Source: Adhaeribacter swui (GTDB lineage: Bacteria; Bacteroidota; Bacteroidia; Cytophagales; Hymenobacteraceae). From it: a stretch of 64,000 nt of DNA. Positions within the stretch are counted from its first letter, which is position 1. Each line of letters begins with the position of its first letter. Made by a program: the position numbers and the translations under genes. Below the pieces are notes generated by a model. It did not search any database and had not been told where the DNA came from. It saw only the letters and a program-made list of their open reading frames with translations. Positions 46,895-55,089 of this stretch are shown piece after piece. The stretch is from positions 310,001 through 374,000 of the forward strand of contig NZ_CP055156.1 of the NCBI RefSeq assembly GCF_014217805.1, read 5' to 3'.

Positions 46895-47248
46895 ATGGGA
46901 AAAGATTTACACCGTACCATACTACCTTTTATCATGAAGGCTATTTCAAATCATAATAAGGTTAAAAATGTGGAAGTTGTTAATGACCCTGACTTTTATA
47001 TACTGAAGGTAATTAGGAAACAAAATTTTAGAGATTTATATGTTATTTTAAGTGACGACTATTTCTTTGGTGATTATTCAGCAATAGTTATGCATTCGAC
47101 TCTTAAGAATGGAGGATTTATTTTGATTGCTCGTCCAGAAACAGATGATTACGATAGCAATGAACCTGAAAATAAAATTGGTATAGGAAAGATTAAAAAG
47201 TTATTAGGAGCTTTACATTTAGATGAATATTGGACGTTCCATAGTTAA
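46895..47248 (+). CDS. Unknown small protein, partner of the split nucleotidyltransferase gene
   Basis: 117 residues, cytoplasmic, AT-rich codons. I do not recognise the family. It has an N-terminal helix (LHRTILPFIMKAISNH) then alternating strands: VKNVEVVNDPDFYILKVIRK, FRDLYVILSDDYFF, SAIVMHSTLKNGGFILIARPE, and ends with KKLLGALHLDEYWTF. The start ATG overlaps the stop of the upstream gene (TAATG), a sign of translational coupling, so the two proteins probably worked together. With the first gene split, its expression now depends on read-through past the IS or on an IS promoter. Confidence 0.72.
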   Translation: MGKDLHRTILPFIMKAISNHNKVKNVEVVNDPDFYILKVIRKQNFRDLYVILSDDYFFGDYSAIVMHSTLKNGGFILIARPETDDYDSNEPENKIGIGKIKKLLGALHLDEYWTFHS

Positions 47249-47284
47249 GAAATTTTGATAATCAACTTTAATAACTAGAAAAGA

Positions 47285-47319
47285 AAAAACCCTTGCAAAT
47301 CAAAGATCTACAAGGGTTT
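47285..47319 (-). terminator. Terminator of tRNA-Leu
   Basis: AAACCCTTG / CAAGGGTTT stem with a T-run on the minus strand directly after the tRNA 3' end. Confidence 0.75.
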
Positions 47320-47323
47320 CGAG

Positions 47324-47407
47324 TACCAGGGGCGGGACTTGAACCCGCACGAACTAATGTTCACAAGATTTTAAGTCTTGCGTGTCTACCAGTTTCACCA
47401 CCCCGGC
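47324..47407 (-). tRNA. tRNA-Leu (UAA)
   Basis: 84 bases on the minus strand. Acceptor GCCGGGG pairs with CCCTGGT, anticodon loop ACTTAAAATC gives UAA, a long variable arm follows as in leucine tRNAs, and the T-arm is GCGGGTTCAAGTCCCGC. CCA is not encoded. Confidence 0.95.
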
Positions 47408-47440
47408 ATGGACAGCTTGCGCCGGTCCAATTCTATAAAG

Positions 47441-47468
47441 AAAAGACGTTGCGGGCGCAACGTCTTTT
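47441..47468 (-). terminator. Hairpin between the two tRNAs
   Basis: AAAAGACGTTGCG / CGCAACGTCTTTT, a 13-bp perfect stem just beyond the 3' end of tRNA-Gly on the minus strand; terminator-like. Confidence 0.6.
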
Positions 47469-47485
47469 GAAGGATTACTTCGTTG

Positions 47486-47558
47486 AGCGAAAGACGGGGT
47501 TCGAACCCGCGACCTCGACCTTGGCAAGGTCGCGCTCTACCAACTGAGCTACTTTCGC
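47486..47558 (-). tRNA. tRNA-Gly (GCC)
   Basis: 73 bases on the minus strand. Acceptor GCGAAAG / CTTTCGC, D-arm AGCTCAGTTGGTAGAGC, anticodon GCC in CTTGCCAAG, T-arm GCGGGTTCGAACCCCGT. CCA is not encoded. Confidence 0.95.
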
Positions 47559-47568
47559 GTTTACTATC

Positions 47569-47999
47569 TCGTTCAACCGATTTAGTGATGCAAATTTAAG
47601 CACTATTTTTCATTTGTCAAGTACCAAATTAAAAAAAAGTAAACATTCTTTTCTTCTTCCTGATTATCAGCCGCATTATTTTTATTGTTGCTGCCTAAAA
47701 ACATTAAACATCAATCAAAACAAGCAATGAACGAGGTATATTTCGGTTTCAGAGAAATCCAAGGAGCTTATAAAGATCGCTTTGGTAACGCTTTTTCTAC
47801 AAAGAATAGCTTTGCTTGTGCTTGGTAGAGTCAAACTGACCCTCCTAATCTTAGGAGGAAAGCTTTACAAGTAAATCTATCCTCAATTAACAAGTATATT
47901 TTATTAGGGTAACTGTTACTACTAATTTCACCCGTTTGGTTCTAGAGCATCTGCTAGCATTCCGGTACAGAACCACTCAAAACACTCCCGAACTAAAAA
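47569..47999. other. Intergenic region between tRNA-Gly and mutS
   Basis: No gene. An 8-bp perfect inverted repeat CCTCCTAA-TC-TTAGGAGG lies at 47841-47858. It has no T-run and is not an obvious terminator of mutS. Confidence 0.4.
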
Positions 48000-50633
48000 T
48001 CACTTCTTCCCCGGTACCTTCTGGGCATCTACCAACAACTTTAATTCGTTTAATTTAAGCAAGGCTTCTACGGGAGTAATGGTATTTATATCCAATTTCT
48101 CAAAAATCTCGCGTAGCCGCACCATGGCAGGATCGTTGAGCTCAAACATATTAAGTTGATATTGCTGCTTGGGTACAATTTTTAAATTATTTTTATCCGG
48201 GTGTTGCCGTATTTTATCTTCTTCCAGGTGGTGCATGATATCGCTGGCGCGCAGAACAACGGTGTTGGGCATACCAGCCATTTGGGCCACGTGAATCCCG
48301 AAGCTGTGCTCGCTACCACCTGGTTTAAGTTGGCGCATAAACAAAATTTTACCGCCGGTTTCTTTCACGCTCACGTTAAAATTGCGCACGCGCGGTAACT
48401 CTTCGGCCAGTTGGTTTAGTTCGTGGTAATGCGTAGCAAATAAGGTTTTAGCGCGGGCTTTCGGGTGGTTGTGCAGGTGCTCCACAATGGCCCAGGCAAT
48501 AGATATACCATCGTAGGTGCTGGTACCGCGGCCAATTTCATCCATTAAAACCAAACTGCGTTCCGACAAATTATTTAAAATGCTGGCAGTTTCGGTCATC
48601 TCTACCATAAACGTACTTTCGCCACGGCTTAAGTTATCGGAAGCGCCCACGCGGGTAAATATTTTATCAATAATGCCTACTTCAGCCGCGTCGGCCGGCA
48701 CAAATGATCCGATTTGCGCCATGAGTACAATTAAAGCCGTTTGCCGCAGCAAGGCGCTTTTACCCGCCATGTTCGGACCCGTAATAATGGCAATTTGCTG
48801 CTCGTCAGTATCCAGGAAAATATCATTCGGGATGTAGCTTTCGCCGGGCGGCAATTGCCGCTCAATTACCGGGTGACGCCCTTTTTTAATATTTAAAGCA
48901 TTTAAATCGTTAACCTGTGGTTTAACATACTTGTAACTCACCGCGGCGCAGGCAAAAGAAGCAAGACAGTCAATCACCCCTAAAACCCGGGCGTTTTGCT
49001 GAATTTGGCCCACGTATTCGGTGGTGCTTACTACCAGCTCGTTAAATAACTGCTGCTCGATGGTGTAAATGCGTTCTTCGGCGTGCAGAATTTTTTCTTC
49101 GTAGGTTTTTAGTTCTTCGGTAATGTAGCGCTCGGCGTTTACCAGCGTTTGCTTCCGGATCCATTCTTTGGGCACTTTGTCTTTGTGGGCGTGGGTTACC
49201 TCCAGGTAATACCCAAACACTTTATTGTAGGCAATTTTAAGCGACGATATACCCGTGTTTTTGATTTCGCGCTGCTGCAGTTGCAGTAAGTAATCTTTAC
49301 CCGAAAAGGCAATTGCCCGTAATTCGTCCAGTTCCGCGTGAATACCCGGTTGTATAATATTACCCGCATTGGTAAGCATGGGGGCATCGGGCTTTACTTT
49401 TTGCTTGATTTCTTCCCGGATTTCGTCGCAGAAAGTTAGTTGGTCAGCCAGTTTTTTTAAAGCCGGAATCTGGCTGAAACCCAGCAATTCTTTAATGGGT
49501 ACGGTAGCTTCCAGGGCTTTGCTTAGTTGCAGCATTTCGCGGGGATTAATCCGTTTTACTGCTACTTTCGAGATTAAGCGCTCCAGGTCGTTGATTTGCT
49601 TTAGGTAATGCGTAATATCTTGCAAAAGATCGTTGTTCCCGATTAAAGCCTCTACCGTATCCAAACGCCTTTGAATTTGCGATACTTCTTTGAGCGGCAG
49701 CACTACCCATTTTTTTAGCAGCCGGGCGCCCATGGGCGTAACGGTTTTATCCAGAATCTGAATCAGCGGTACGCCTTCGGCATGTTGCGGGTATATAAGC
49801 TCCAGGTTACGGATGGTAAACTTATCCAGCCACACGTATTTATCTTCTTCGAGCCGCGAAATAGTGGCAATGTGGCTGATATCGTGATGCTGGGTTTCTG
49901 ATAAGTAATGCAGAATACAACCGGCCGCAATAATGCCTTCGCGTAGGTTTTCAATGCCAAAACCTTTTAAAGAAGTGGTTCCAAAATGCCGCAGTAAACT
50001 TTCGTAAGCGAAATCGTAACCAAATACCCATTCGTCGAGGGCGTATTGGCAAAAATCCGGACCGAAGGATAGGTAAAATTCTTCCTTCATTTTTTTGCAG
50101 AAAAGCACCTCCGCGGGGGCAAAGCTTTGCAGCAATTTCCCGATGTAAGGCCGGTCGCCCTGGGCAGTAATAAACTCGCCGGTAGAAATGTCCAGAAAGG
50201 CTATGCCGGTTTCGTTTTTAGTAAAGTGTACGGCTGCCAAGTAATTATTGCTTTTTTTCTCGAGTACCTGGTCGTTAAAAGATACACCGGGCGTTACCAA
50301 TTCGGTTACCCCGCGCTTTACAATGCCTTTTACCGATTTTGGATCCTCGAGCTGGTCGCAGATAGCTACGCGTTCGCCGGCCCGCACCAGCTTGGGCAAA
50401 TACGTATCCATTGAATGATGCGGAAAACCGGCCAAAGCTGTTTCCGAAGCGGAGCCAGCTCCCCGCTTGGTAAGTACGATATCCAGGATTTTGCTGGCTT
50501 TAACGGCATCTTCCCCAAAAGTCTCGTAAAAATCGCCTACCCGAAAAAGCAGCAAGGCTCCGGGATATTTCGCCTTAATGGCATAATACTGTTTCATTAA
50601 AGGCGTTACAGAAATTTCGGCTTTGGTACTCAA
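48000..50633 (-). CDS. mutS: DNA mismatch repair protein MutS
   Basis: MutS recognises mismatches and small loops and recruits MutL. 877 residues, full length. Mismatch-binding domain I has LLLFRVGDFYETFGEDA (about 28-44, the Phe-x-Glu wedge being FYE); the ATPase domain has Walker A TGPNMAGKSALLRQ (about 620), Walker B LVLMDEIGRGTSTYDG and the ATHYHEL loop. The start is TTG at 50633, chosen because the chain otherwise loses STKAEISVTPLMKQY, the usual first helix. The gene stands alone. A B12-box-like sequence in its leader is discussed separately. Confidence 0.97.
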   Translation of the reverse strand: MSTKAEISVTPLMKQYYAIKAKYPGALLLFRVGDFYETFGEDAVKASKILDIVLTKRGAGSASETALAGFPHHSMDTYLPKLVRAGERVAICDQLEDPKSVKGIVKRGVTELVTPGVSFNDQVLEKKSNNYLAAVHFTKNETGIAFLDISTGEFITAQGDRPYIGKLLQSFAPAEVLFCKKMKEEFYLSFGPDFCQYALDEWVFGYDFAYESLLRHFGTTSLKGFGIENLREGIIAAGCILHYLSETQHHDISHIATISRLEEDKYVWLDKFTIRNLELIYPQHAEGVPLIQILDKTVTPMGARLLKKWVVLPLKEVSQIQRRLDTVEALIGNNDLLQDITHYLKQINDLERLISKVAVKRINPREMLQLSKALEATVPIKELLGFSQIPALKKLADQLTFCDEIREEIKQKVKPDAPMLTNAGNIIQPGIHAELDELRAIAFSGKDYLLQLQQREIKNTGISSLKIAYNKVFGYYLEVTHAHKDKVPKEWIRKQTLVNAERYITEELKTYEEKILHAEERIYTIEQQLFNELVVSTTEYVGQIQQNARVLGVIDCLASFACAAVSYKYVKPQVNDLNALNIKKGRHPVIERQLPPGESYIPNDIFLDTDEQQIAIITGPNMAGKSALLRQTALIVLMAQIGSFVPADAAEVGIIDKIFTRVGASDNLSRGESTFMVEMTETASILNNLSERSLVLMDEIGRGTSTYDGISIAWAIVEHLHNHPKARAKTLFATHYHELNQLAEELPRVRNFNVSVKETGGKILFMRQLKPGGSEHSFGIHVAQMAGMPNTVVLRASDIMHHLEEDKIRQHPDKNNLKIVPKQQYQLNMFELNDPAMVRLREIFEKLDINTITPVEALLKLNELKLLVDAQKVPGKK

Positions 50634-50892
50634 AATATAATGGCTTAAACTATTCTAAAATTATAATTAACTACCGGCCACTAAAGCTTACACGAACCAG
50701 CATTTTTTAACTTTTTTAAAAATAAGCTAAATTTGCGGCTTCATCATGCCTTAGGTGGTCTCCTGACTTTGCCGGCAGCAATTTTACTTAAACTATCCGC
50801 AGTAAAATGCTGGTTGTTATTTCTGCTACCGGAACAATTAAACAAAATTAAACAATTGGAGCACGCCTTACGCATCTATCAACCCAAATTTC

Positions 50893-51423
50893 ATGCGTAA
50901 ATTAAAAATGGAAGAACTCAACCGGGTATCGGTAGAGGAATTTAAAGAACAGGAAAAATTACCGGTTGTGTTGGTTCTGGATAACGTACGGTCGTTGCAC
51001 AACGTGGGCTCGGCCTTCCGGACTGCCGATGCTTTTGCTATAAGTAAAATTTATTTATGCGGCATTACGGGCACCCCGCCCCACAAAGAAATTACCAAAA
51101 CTGCCTTGGGCGCCACCGAATCCGTAGACTGGGAACACGTTACCAATACAGCCGAATTAGCGCAACAATTAAAAGCCGAAGGCTACCAGCTCATTGCCAT
51201 TGAGCAGGCCGACCACAGCGTTTCTTTAGCTGATTTTATACCGGCCGCTAATAAAAAGTACGCTTTGGTTTTTGGTAACGAAGTATTTGGCGTAGAAGAC
51301 GAAGTAATGGAACTAGCCGATACCGTAATCGAGATTCCGCAGTTTGGCACCAAGCATTCGCTTAATATATCGGTAGCGGTAGGCGTAGTGACCTGGGATT
51401 TCTTAAGTAAGCTGCTTAAATAA
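50893..51423 (+). CDS. SpoU/TrmH family RNA 2'-O-methyltransferase
   Basis: 176 residues, a short SPOUT methyltransferase without an extra RNA-binding domain. Motif 1 VLDNVRSLHNVGSAFRTADAF (about 28-48), motif 2 YALVFGNEVFGVEDEVM (about 122-138) and motif 3 IEIPQFGTKHSLNISVAVGVVTWDF (about 146-170) form the knotted SAM site. It probably methylates a ribose in tRNA or rRNA; the exact target is not readable. A good terminator follows. Confidence 0.93.
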   Translation: MRKLKMEELNRVSVEEFKEQEKLPVVLVLDNVRSLHNVGSAFRTADAFAISKIYLCGITGTPPHKEITKTALGATESVDWEHVTNTAELAQQLKAEGYQLIAIEQADHSVSLADFIPAANKKYALVFGNEVFGVEDEVMELADTVIEIPQFGTKHSLNISVAVGVVTWDFLSKLLK

Positions 51424-51446
51424 AATGAAATTTTTAAATTTTAGCT

Positions 51447-51481
51447 AAAAAGGAAGCCACTCTTGGATTGGCTTCCTTTTT
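51447..51481. terminator. Bidirectional terminator
   Basis: AAAAAGGAAGCCA / TGGCTTCCTTTTT stem between the convergent methyltransferase and TerC genes. Confidence 0.88.
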
Positions 51482-51504
51482 AAATTCTTCTTAATCGTTT
51501 TGGC

Positions 51505-52269
51505 TTAGTCAAAATCCGAATCGCGGAGTTTAACCGGCGGCGTAGTTGCTTTGCGCAGGCGCATGTTCAGCATTTCTACTACCAGCGAGAAAAACATGGC
51601 GAAATAAACATAGCCTTTTGGTACGTGCGTATGCAATGACTCCAGCACCAGCATAAAACCAATCATAATCAGGAACGACAAAGCCAGCATTTTAATAGTA
51701 GGGTGTTTGTTCACAAAGTCGGCGATGTATTTCGAAAAGGCCAGCATTATACCCATGGATATAATTACCGCCACAATCATAATTATCACGTGATCCACCA
51801 GGCCCACCGCGGTTAAGATCGAGTCGAAGGAAAATACAATATCTACCAGTACAATCTGAAAAATTACCCGATTGATATTCTGATATACTTTCGTTGATCC
51901 CAGGTCTTCTTCGTCCCCCTCCAGCTTATGGTGAATCTCGGTGGTACTTTTGGCAATCAAAAATAAACCACCAGCCAATAGTATCAGGTCCCGGCCGGTA
52001 ACGCCAAAGTCTTCGGCGGTCCAGGGGAGGTTAATGGTAAACAAAGGATCCTTCAGGCTTACAATCCACGAAATTGAAAGAAGCAGTAATATCCGGAAAA
52101 CCAAGGCTAACATTAACCCAATAGTGCGGGCGCGGCCTTGTTGCGCCTCGGGTAATTTACCGGCTACAATGGATATAAAAATAATATTATCGATGCCCAA
52201 TACCACCTCCATAAAGGTTAGTGTCAATAAACTGATCCAGGTATCGGCACTCGCAAAAATATCAAACAT
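51505..52269 (-). CDS. TerC family integral membrane protein
   Basis: 254 residues with about seven helices. The family motifs [22 protein letters not shown] (about 18-39) and [15 protein letters not shown] (about 141-155), each with acidic residues inside membrane segments, are both present. Members export or exchange metal ions (manganese in studied cases) and some are linked to tellurite resistance; manganese efflux is the most likely role by family. It may share direction with the YajQ gene upstream, but a palindrome lies between them. Confidence 0.95.
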   Translation of the reverse strand: MFDIFASADTWISLLTLTFMEVVLGIDNIIFISIVAGKLPEAQQGRARTIGLMLALVFRILLLLSISWIVSLKDPLFTINLPWTAEDFGVTGRDLILLAGGLFLIAKSTTEIHHKLEGDEEDLGSTKVYQNINRVIFQIVLVDIVFSFDSILTAVGLVDHVIIMIVAVIISMGIMLAFSKYIADFVNKHPTIKMLALSFLIMIGFMLVLESLHTHVPKGYVYFAMFFSLVVEMLNMRLRKATTPPVKLRDSDFD

Positions 52270-52338
52270 AGTTTTATTGTGATTTTAAATCTTAACAGGC
52301 GTTTAGAAAACAGATTAGTTCGGTTAATTTGCCCGGTC

Positions 52339-52381
52339 TTAACTAATGTGTTTGGTTGTACAACCCAAACACATTAGTTAA
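52339..52381. repeat. Near-perfect 43-base palindrome between yajQ-like and terC-like genes
   Basis: TTAACTAATGTGTTTGG, then TTGTACAAC, then the complement CCAAACACATTAGTTAA. There is no T-run on either strand, so it is not a classic terminator; it may be an operator or RNA-processing hairpin. Confidence 0.6.
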
Positions 52382-52399
52382 TCCGGTATTTTTAAAATT

Positions 52400-52891
52400 T
52401 TATGATTTCATATTAACATACTGCAACGGCAAGCCCAAATTCGACTGACGCATTAAGGCAATTACATCCTGCAAATCATCGATTTTTTTACCGGTAACCC
52501 GTATCTGATCGTCCATAATGGCGGCCTGCACTTTCAGTTTACTGTCTTTAATTATTTTTACAATTTTTTTAGCCGTTTCTTTATCCACGCCCACTTTCAC
52601 CTTCACATCTTTTTTAATCATCGGGCCGGAGGCATACTCTTCTTCCGAAAAATCCAGAGCGGTGGCATCGAGGTTTTGCTTTACCATTTTAGTCATGATA
52701 ATATCTTCGATGTGCTTTACCCGCATCGAGTTTTCGGTGGTAATATGAATAATGTTTGATTTTTTGTCGAGTTCCACGCTGCCTTTCGTGTCTTTAAAAT
52801 CGTAACGATTCTGAATTTCCTTCTTTACGGTATTCAGGGCATTTTCCAAGCTTTGCGGATCTATTTTACTTACAATATCAAATGAGGCCAT
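52400..52891 (-). CDS. YajQ family nucleotide-binding protein
   Basis: 163 residues, two ferredoxin-like halves. The start ASFDIVSKIDPQSLENALNTVKKEI, the strand NRYDFKDTKGSVELDKK and the end QAAIMDDQIRVTGKKIDDLQDVIALMR are diagnostic. Family members bind cyclic di-GMP in some bacteria and nucleic acids in others; which applies here is unknown. It is cytoplasmic and monocistronic. Confidence 0.95.
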   Translation of the reverse strand: MASFDIVSKIDPQSLENALNTVKKEIQNRYDFKDTKGSVELDKKSNIIHITTENSMRVKHIEDIIMTKMVKQNLDATALDFSEEEYASGPMIKKDVKVKVGVDKETAKKIVKIIKDSKLKVQAAIMDDQIRVTGKKIDDLQDVIALMRQSNLGLPLQYVNMKS

Positions 52892-53186
52892 GCGAGAAAT
52901 ATATTAATTACAGGATTTAGACGTATATGCGCGGGTAAAGTTAATATTTTTGGTAACACTTCTTTTCTTTACCGCAGGTTCGCCGGTACTAAGTTGAAAC
53001 AATATAATGGCAAATTTAAAAAAATAGCTTTTCTGAGCCGGTTTCGCCGGCTTGCTAGCCACAGCTCCCAAACAGGTTAAACTTTTATCGCTTAAATAAG
53101 GTAAAATAACCAAAAGCTACCTGCTTTTTAATAGCAGTGCAGTAGTATAAAGGAGCTACTATAGTACCAAATAAATTTTTAAAAAT

Positions 53187-53738
53187 ATGCAAAAAAACAC
53201 CCGCGAAATAGCTATTGCCGCCGGCACAGTGCTTTTAGGAACACTGGCCTTACGATATTTTACCCGCAATCACCAGCCTTTAGAAACTGTTCCGACGGTT
53301 GATTTAAACAAATACATGGGCAAGTGGTACGAAATTGCGGCTTTTCCTTTAATTTTTGAGCGGGGTTGCCATTGCACTACCGCCGAGTACAGCTTAGATC
53401 CGGCTGGTTTCGTGAAAGTAGTAAACAGTTGCAACCGCAACAATCCGAAAGGCAAGAAAAAAGTAGCCGAAGCGAAAGCTTTTCCGGTGGCGGGCAGCAA
53501 CAATTCTAAATTAAAAGTACAGTTTCAATGGCCCTTTACCGGCGACTATTGGATTATTGGCTTAGATGCTGATTATTCGTATGCCGTGGTGGGTACCCCG
53601 GACCGGCAAAACTTATGGATTTTGAGCCGCTCACCGTTTATGGCGCCTACTTTGTACCAAAACCTGGTAACCCTGGCGCAGCAAAAAGGCTTTGATACCG
53701 ACCATTTACGCGTAACCGATCAAAGTTGCTTTGGATAA
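53187..53738 (+). CDS. Bacterial lipocalin (Blc-like)
   Basis: 183 residues. An N-terminal hydrophobic segment (about 7-23, IAIAAGTVLLGTLALRY) anchors or exports it; there is no lipobox Cys, unlike E. coli Blc. The lipocalin barrel follows: GKWYEIAAFPLIFERG (motif 1), TAEYSLDPAGFVKVVNSC, GDYWIIGLDADYSYAVVGTPDRQNLWILSR (motif 2) and the C-terminal helix. Blc proteins bind lysophospholipids or fatty acids during envelope stress. The start follows the AT-rich AAATTTTTAAAAAT leader used by several genes here. Confidence 0.93.
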   Translation: MQKNTREIAIAAGTVLLGTLALRYFTRNHQPLETVPTVDLNKYMGKWYEIAAFPLIFERGCHCTTAEYSLDPAGFVKVVNSCNRNNPKGKKKVAEAKAFPVAGSNNSKLKVQFQWPFTGDYWIIGLDADYSYAVVGTPDRQNLWILSRSPFMAPTLYQNLVTLAQQKGFDTDHLRVTDQSCFG

Positions 53739-53748
53739 TTAATTTTAA

Positions 53749-54219
53749 TTAATCGCTGCGTTTCCCGTGCATTTCGCTTTGCCGCATGGGCATGGCATCA
53801 ATAATTTGAAACAACACTGCCGGGGCCTGGGGATGCTGGGCCCGGTATTTTTCACCACCGTCTTTGCCCAGTAATACCACCGAAAACTGCTCAGCATTTA
53901 CTTTATACTCCTGGCGCAGTTTACCGGCACTGGGCACGGCTTCTTTTATGTCTGGATTTAATTCTACGTTATTTTCGATTACCTGCACTACCAGCATGTC
54001 GCGCTCAGTTAAACCCGGGTGAGCCTGGCGCAGCATTTTATTTTGTTCCTGCAACAATTCATTCTGACTATTGGGGGCAAATACTAATAAAATGCGGTGT
54101 TTTCCTTTATCCATGTCGTTTAAGGTAGCGGCAGCACTGCCAGACTGAGCCATAACCGACCAAGTACAACCCAAGCACCCGAGTAAACAGGTAATAAAAA
54201 TTTTAAATTTCTTGCTCAT
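53749..54219 (-). CDS. DUF4174 domain exported protein
   Basis: 156 residues from the chosen ATG, with a signal peptide (KKFKIFITCLLGCLGCTWSVMAQS). The rest is a thioredoxin-like DUF4174 domain: GKHRILLVFAPNSQNELLQEQNKML, ERDMLVVQVIENN and EQFSVVLLGKDGGEKYR, ending IIDAMPMRQSEM. It has no CxxC pair, so it is not a redox enzyme. The longer frame up to 54264 would add 15 non-signal residues and is less likely. Confidence 0.9.
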   Translation of the reverse strand: MSKKFKIFITCLLGCLGCTWSVMAQSGSAAATLNDMDKGKHRILLVFAPNSQNELLQEQNKMLRQAHPGLTERDMLVVQVIENNVELNPDIKEAVPSAGKLRQEYKVNAEQFSVVLLGKDGGEKYRAQHPQAPAVLFQIIDAMPMRQSEMHGKRSD

Positions 54220-54316
54220 TATCAGGTTTTCGCCGCATTGCTCCAAATCTATTTTACCTGTCAAAAAGCGGGCAACCCCGGCGATGCACTAACAAACGGT
54301 ACTTGGGCTCAACAGG

Positions 54317-54844
54317 TTATACCTTGCTCTTAAAAAAAGCTACCGTACCGAGCAGCAGCAAAACACCAAATGGAATTAACAGATTACAAAGCAGAAAAAA
54401 CCGTTGTTTGCGTCGCCGGTTAAACCCTTGTTGCAAAATAAACCCAATCAGAATTAGCAAAGAAACGGCCGCTAACGGAGCCGTTAAAGTAATTAAGATG
54501 CCGGAACCCCACCAGCCCTGAAAAAGAAATAAGACGCTGGTAAAACCAGTAGCCAAGGCCAAACTGCAAAAGGAACCCAGCAGGGCTAACCCCAGGTTTT
54601 TGAGCATAAAGGAAAAAGATAGCAGCATTTGCCCTAAAAATAACAGCGCCAACGTAGCTAAGGTAAATACCAGTAGTTTATCGGTGAGTAGTTGGTAAGA
54701 TTTTAAATAAAGTCCGATACCACTAAGGCCAAGCGCCAGGTAAATACATTTGGTATAACCCGCCCAAAAGCTTTGAATATGCAACTGAATAGTTGACTCC
54801 TCGGCTGAGAAAATAGCGGGAGTTAAAAATTTAGAGTACATCAT
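54317..54844 (-). CDS. Hypothetical membrane protein, about five helices
   Basis: 175 residues; hydrophobic segments at about 33-50, 56-78, 82-107, 113-137 and 152-170, with a basic loop FNRRRKQRFF before the last. I do not recognise a family. It lies 98 bases upstream of the DUF4174 gene on the same strand and may share a transcript with it. The N-terminal 30 residues are polar. Confidence 0.7.
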   Translation of the reverse strand: MMYSKFLTPAIFSAEESTIQLHIQSFWAGYTKCIYLALGLSGIGLYLKSYQLLTDKLLVFTLATLALLFLGQMLLSFSFMLKNLGLALLGSFCSLALATGFTSVLFLFQGWWGSGILITLTAPLAAVSLLILIGFILQQGFNRRRKQRFFLLCNLLIPFGVLLLLGTVAFFKSKV

Positions 54845-55034
54845 TTTATCATTTAGTAAAAATTTAAATGGATTAAAAAATAACGTTAAACTACTCGCGT
54901 GCTATCAGCCGAGCCCCGAAGGATTTATAAATATAATCAATTATTATTCAGGGAGTATCAATATTAAATAACGATTTTTAAAATTTTTAGTTTTAATATT
55001 TTTTGCACCTTACGCGCCGCATCTGCGTAAGGAG

Positions 55035-55062
55035 TTTGCGAGCAGAATATTCGTTATCTTTG
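55035..55062 (+). promoter_or_regulatory. Putative promoter of mfd
   Basis: TTTG (55035-55038), 16 bases, then TATCTTTG (55055-55062): the best -33/-7 pair in the window. It implies transcription from about 55069, after the upstream ATG at 55003, and so supports the TTG start at 55090. Confidence 0.55.
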
Positions 55063-55089
55063 CTTTATAATACCGAAAGAACAACAGTT

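Larger units (their letters stand above)
44796..46895 (+). pseudogene. Membrane-anchored nucleotidyltransferase-like gene split by an IS element
   Basis: The 5' part (44796-45225) and 3' part (46438-46895) belong to one frame. Joining them after removal of the IS and one CCAG copy gives an uninterrupted 295-residue protein. It has a membrane helix at about 24-40 (YPLALAFIIGIFTLIWKF), a middle region with KTFGPNSSFSELTSLRVDMTLWHNARLENIIPNN and HVENPKFDYTEHQFP, and a C-terminal domain with GS (221-222), nine residues, then D232-V-D234, the minimal nucleotidyltransferase signature of the DNA-polymerase-beta superfamily. The insertion now adds two residues and a stop after residue 142, so the catalytic domain is lost. 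The stop overlaps the next start codon (TAATG), so the two genes form an operon. The function is unknown; similarity to toxin-antitoxin or defence nucleotidyltransferases is inference. Confidence 0.75.

Noticed and set aside
47293-47547. 84-codon plus-strand frame
   Set aside because: It is the reverse complement of two tRNA genes.
52904-53113. 69-codon minus-strand frame upstream of the YajQ-like gene
   Set aside because: Composition is not protein-like (many Lys/Ser/Thr from AT-rich DNA) and no family is recognised.
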